A DNA stretch of 5,629 nucleotides from an uncultured Porphyromonadaceae bacterium. Lineage in GTDB: Bacteria; Bacteroidota; Bacteroidia; Bacteroidales; Paludibacteraceae. This document shows positions 5,504 to 5,629 of the stretch, piece after piece (the stretch's first letter is position 1; every line of letters begins with the position of its first letter). The translations under genes and the position numbers were made by a program. The notes under the pieces are model-generated. The model saw nothing but the letters and a program-made list of their open reading frames with translations. It made no database searches and was not told the origin of the DNA. The DNA lies in assembly GCA_937898265.1 (NCBI GenBank), contig CALEJM010000305.1:1-5629 (forward strand), written 5' to 3'.

Positions 5504-5629
5504 ATGTACAACAAGTTTATCATACGGCTTGACGGCACTTTGATTTTTGGCAACGTCTACCTCCATCGCGACCTCCTCCCGCTCCACGACAGCACCTGCT
5601 ACGGCGGCGGACTGTGGGAGGTGGACCAC
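5504..5629 (+). CDS. Unrecognised protein, N-terminal 42 residues (runs off window)
   Basis: The frame begins at ATG 5504, just after a good promoter, and stays open to the last base. The visible protein begins MYNKFIIRLDGTLIFGNVYL, followed by HRDLLPLHDSTCYGGGLWEV and DH. There is no signal peptide, so it is probably cytoplasmic. The start alternates hydrophobic and polar residues like a small beta-rich fold, and the glycine-rich C-Y-G-G-G-L-W segment (32-38) is the most distinctive feature. I do not recognise the family and assign no function. It is transcribed divergently from the TlpA-like gene. There is no Shine-Dalgarno, as in the native genes here. A competing frame on the opposite strand across 5312-5629 has no supporting promoter or start context. 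Confidence 0.65.
   Translation, partial: MYNKFIIRLDGTLIFGNVYLHRDLLPLHDSTCYGGGLWEVDH

Noticed and set aside
5220..5504. N-terminal extension of the TlpA-like gene to 5504
   Set aside because: The added 95 residues show no export signal, cross an exact promoter box, and would hide the clear lipoprotein signal that begins at 5219.

Overview
The window looks like chromosomal DNA of a Bacteroidales bacterium, probably Prevotella-like. The evidence is a DUF4294 protein, a TonB-dependent receptor of the outer-membrane beta-barrel-3 type, a DUF4369/TlpA lipoprotein, start codons without Shine-Dalgarno sequences, and several good matches to the Bacteroidota promoter consensus (TTTG at -33, TAnnTTTG at -7). 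The first ~315 bases do not fit. They are A+T-rich, carry a strong Shine-Dalgarno sequence and encode the first ~79 residues of a Firmicutes/Clostridia-like histidyl-tRNA synthetase. That homology stops abruptly inside the motif that normally reads LRPEGTA, and the frame then runs into an unrelated lysine-rich tail.

Layout from left to right. Positions 1-75 hold a terminator-like hairpin and the hisS leader. Positions 76-363 hold the broken hisS fragment with its foreign tail. A complete tRNA-Gln(TTG) follows on the minus strand (393-463), with its own promoter (485-516) and terminator (353-391). A minus-strand DUF4294 protein (600-1331) and a minus-strand TonB-dependent receptor (1444-3924) come next, separated by a large inverted repeat that looks like a terminator with a promoter box in its loop. 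Then comes a minus-strand periplasmic lipoprotein with a C-terminal thioredoxin domain (4116-5219). A 284-base divergent intergenic region (5220-5503) holds two opposed promoters and two inverted repeats. The first 42 codons of an unrecognised plus-strand gene begin at 5504 and run off the right edge.

The three complete proteins are all predicted to be exported: one secreted/periplasmic protein of unknown role, one outer-membrane receptor and one inner-envelope redox lipoprotein. They lie in one orientation, but each gap contains a hairpin and promoter-like boxes, so they look more like neighbouring units than a tight operon. There is no SusD partner beside the receptor, so it should not be called a SusC glycan transporter.

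I found no CRISPR array, transposase, phage gene, toxin-antitoxin pair or clearly new system. The strongest anomaly is the hisS junction near position 315, which is most simply a chimeric assembly join and less likely a real transfer event. The secondary points are the nested terminator/promoter at 1347-1419 and the structured intergenic DNA at 5370-5463.
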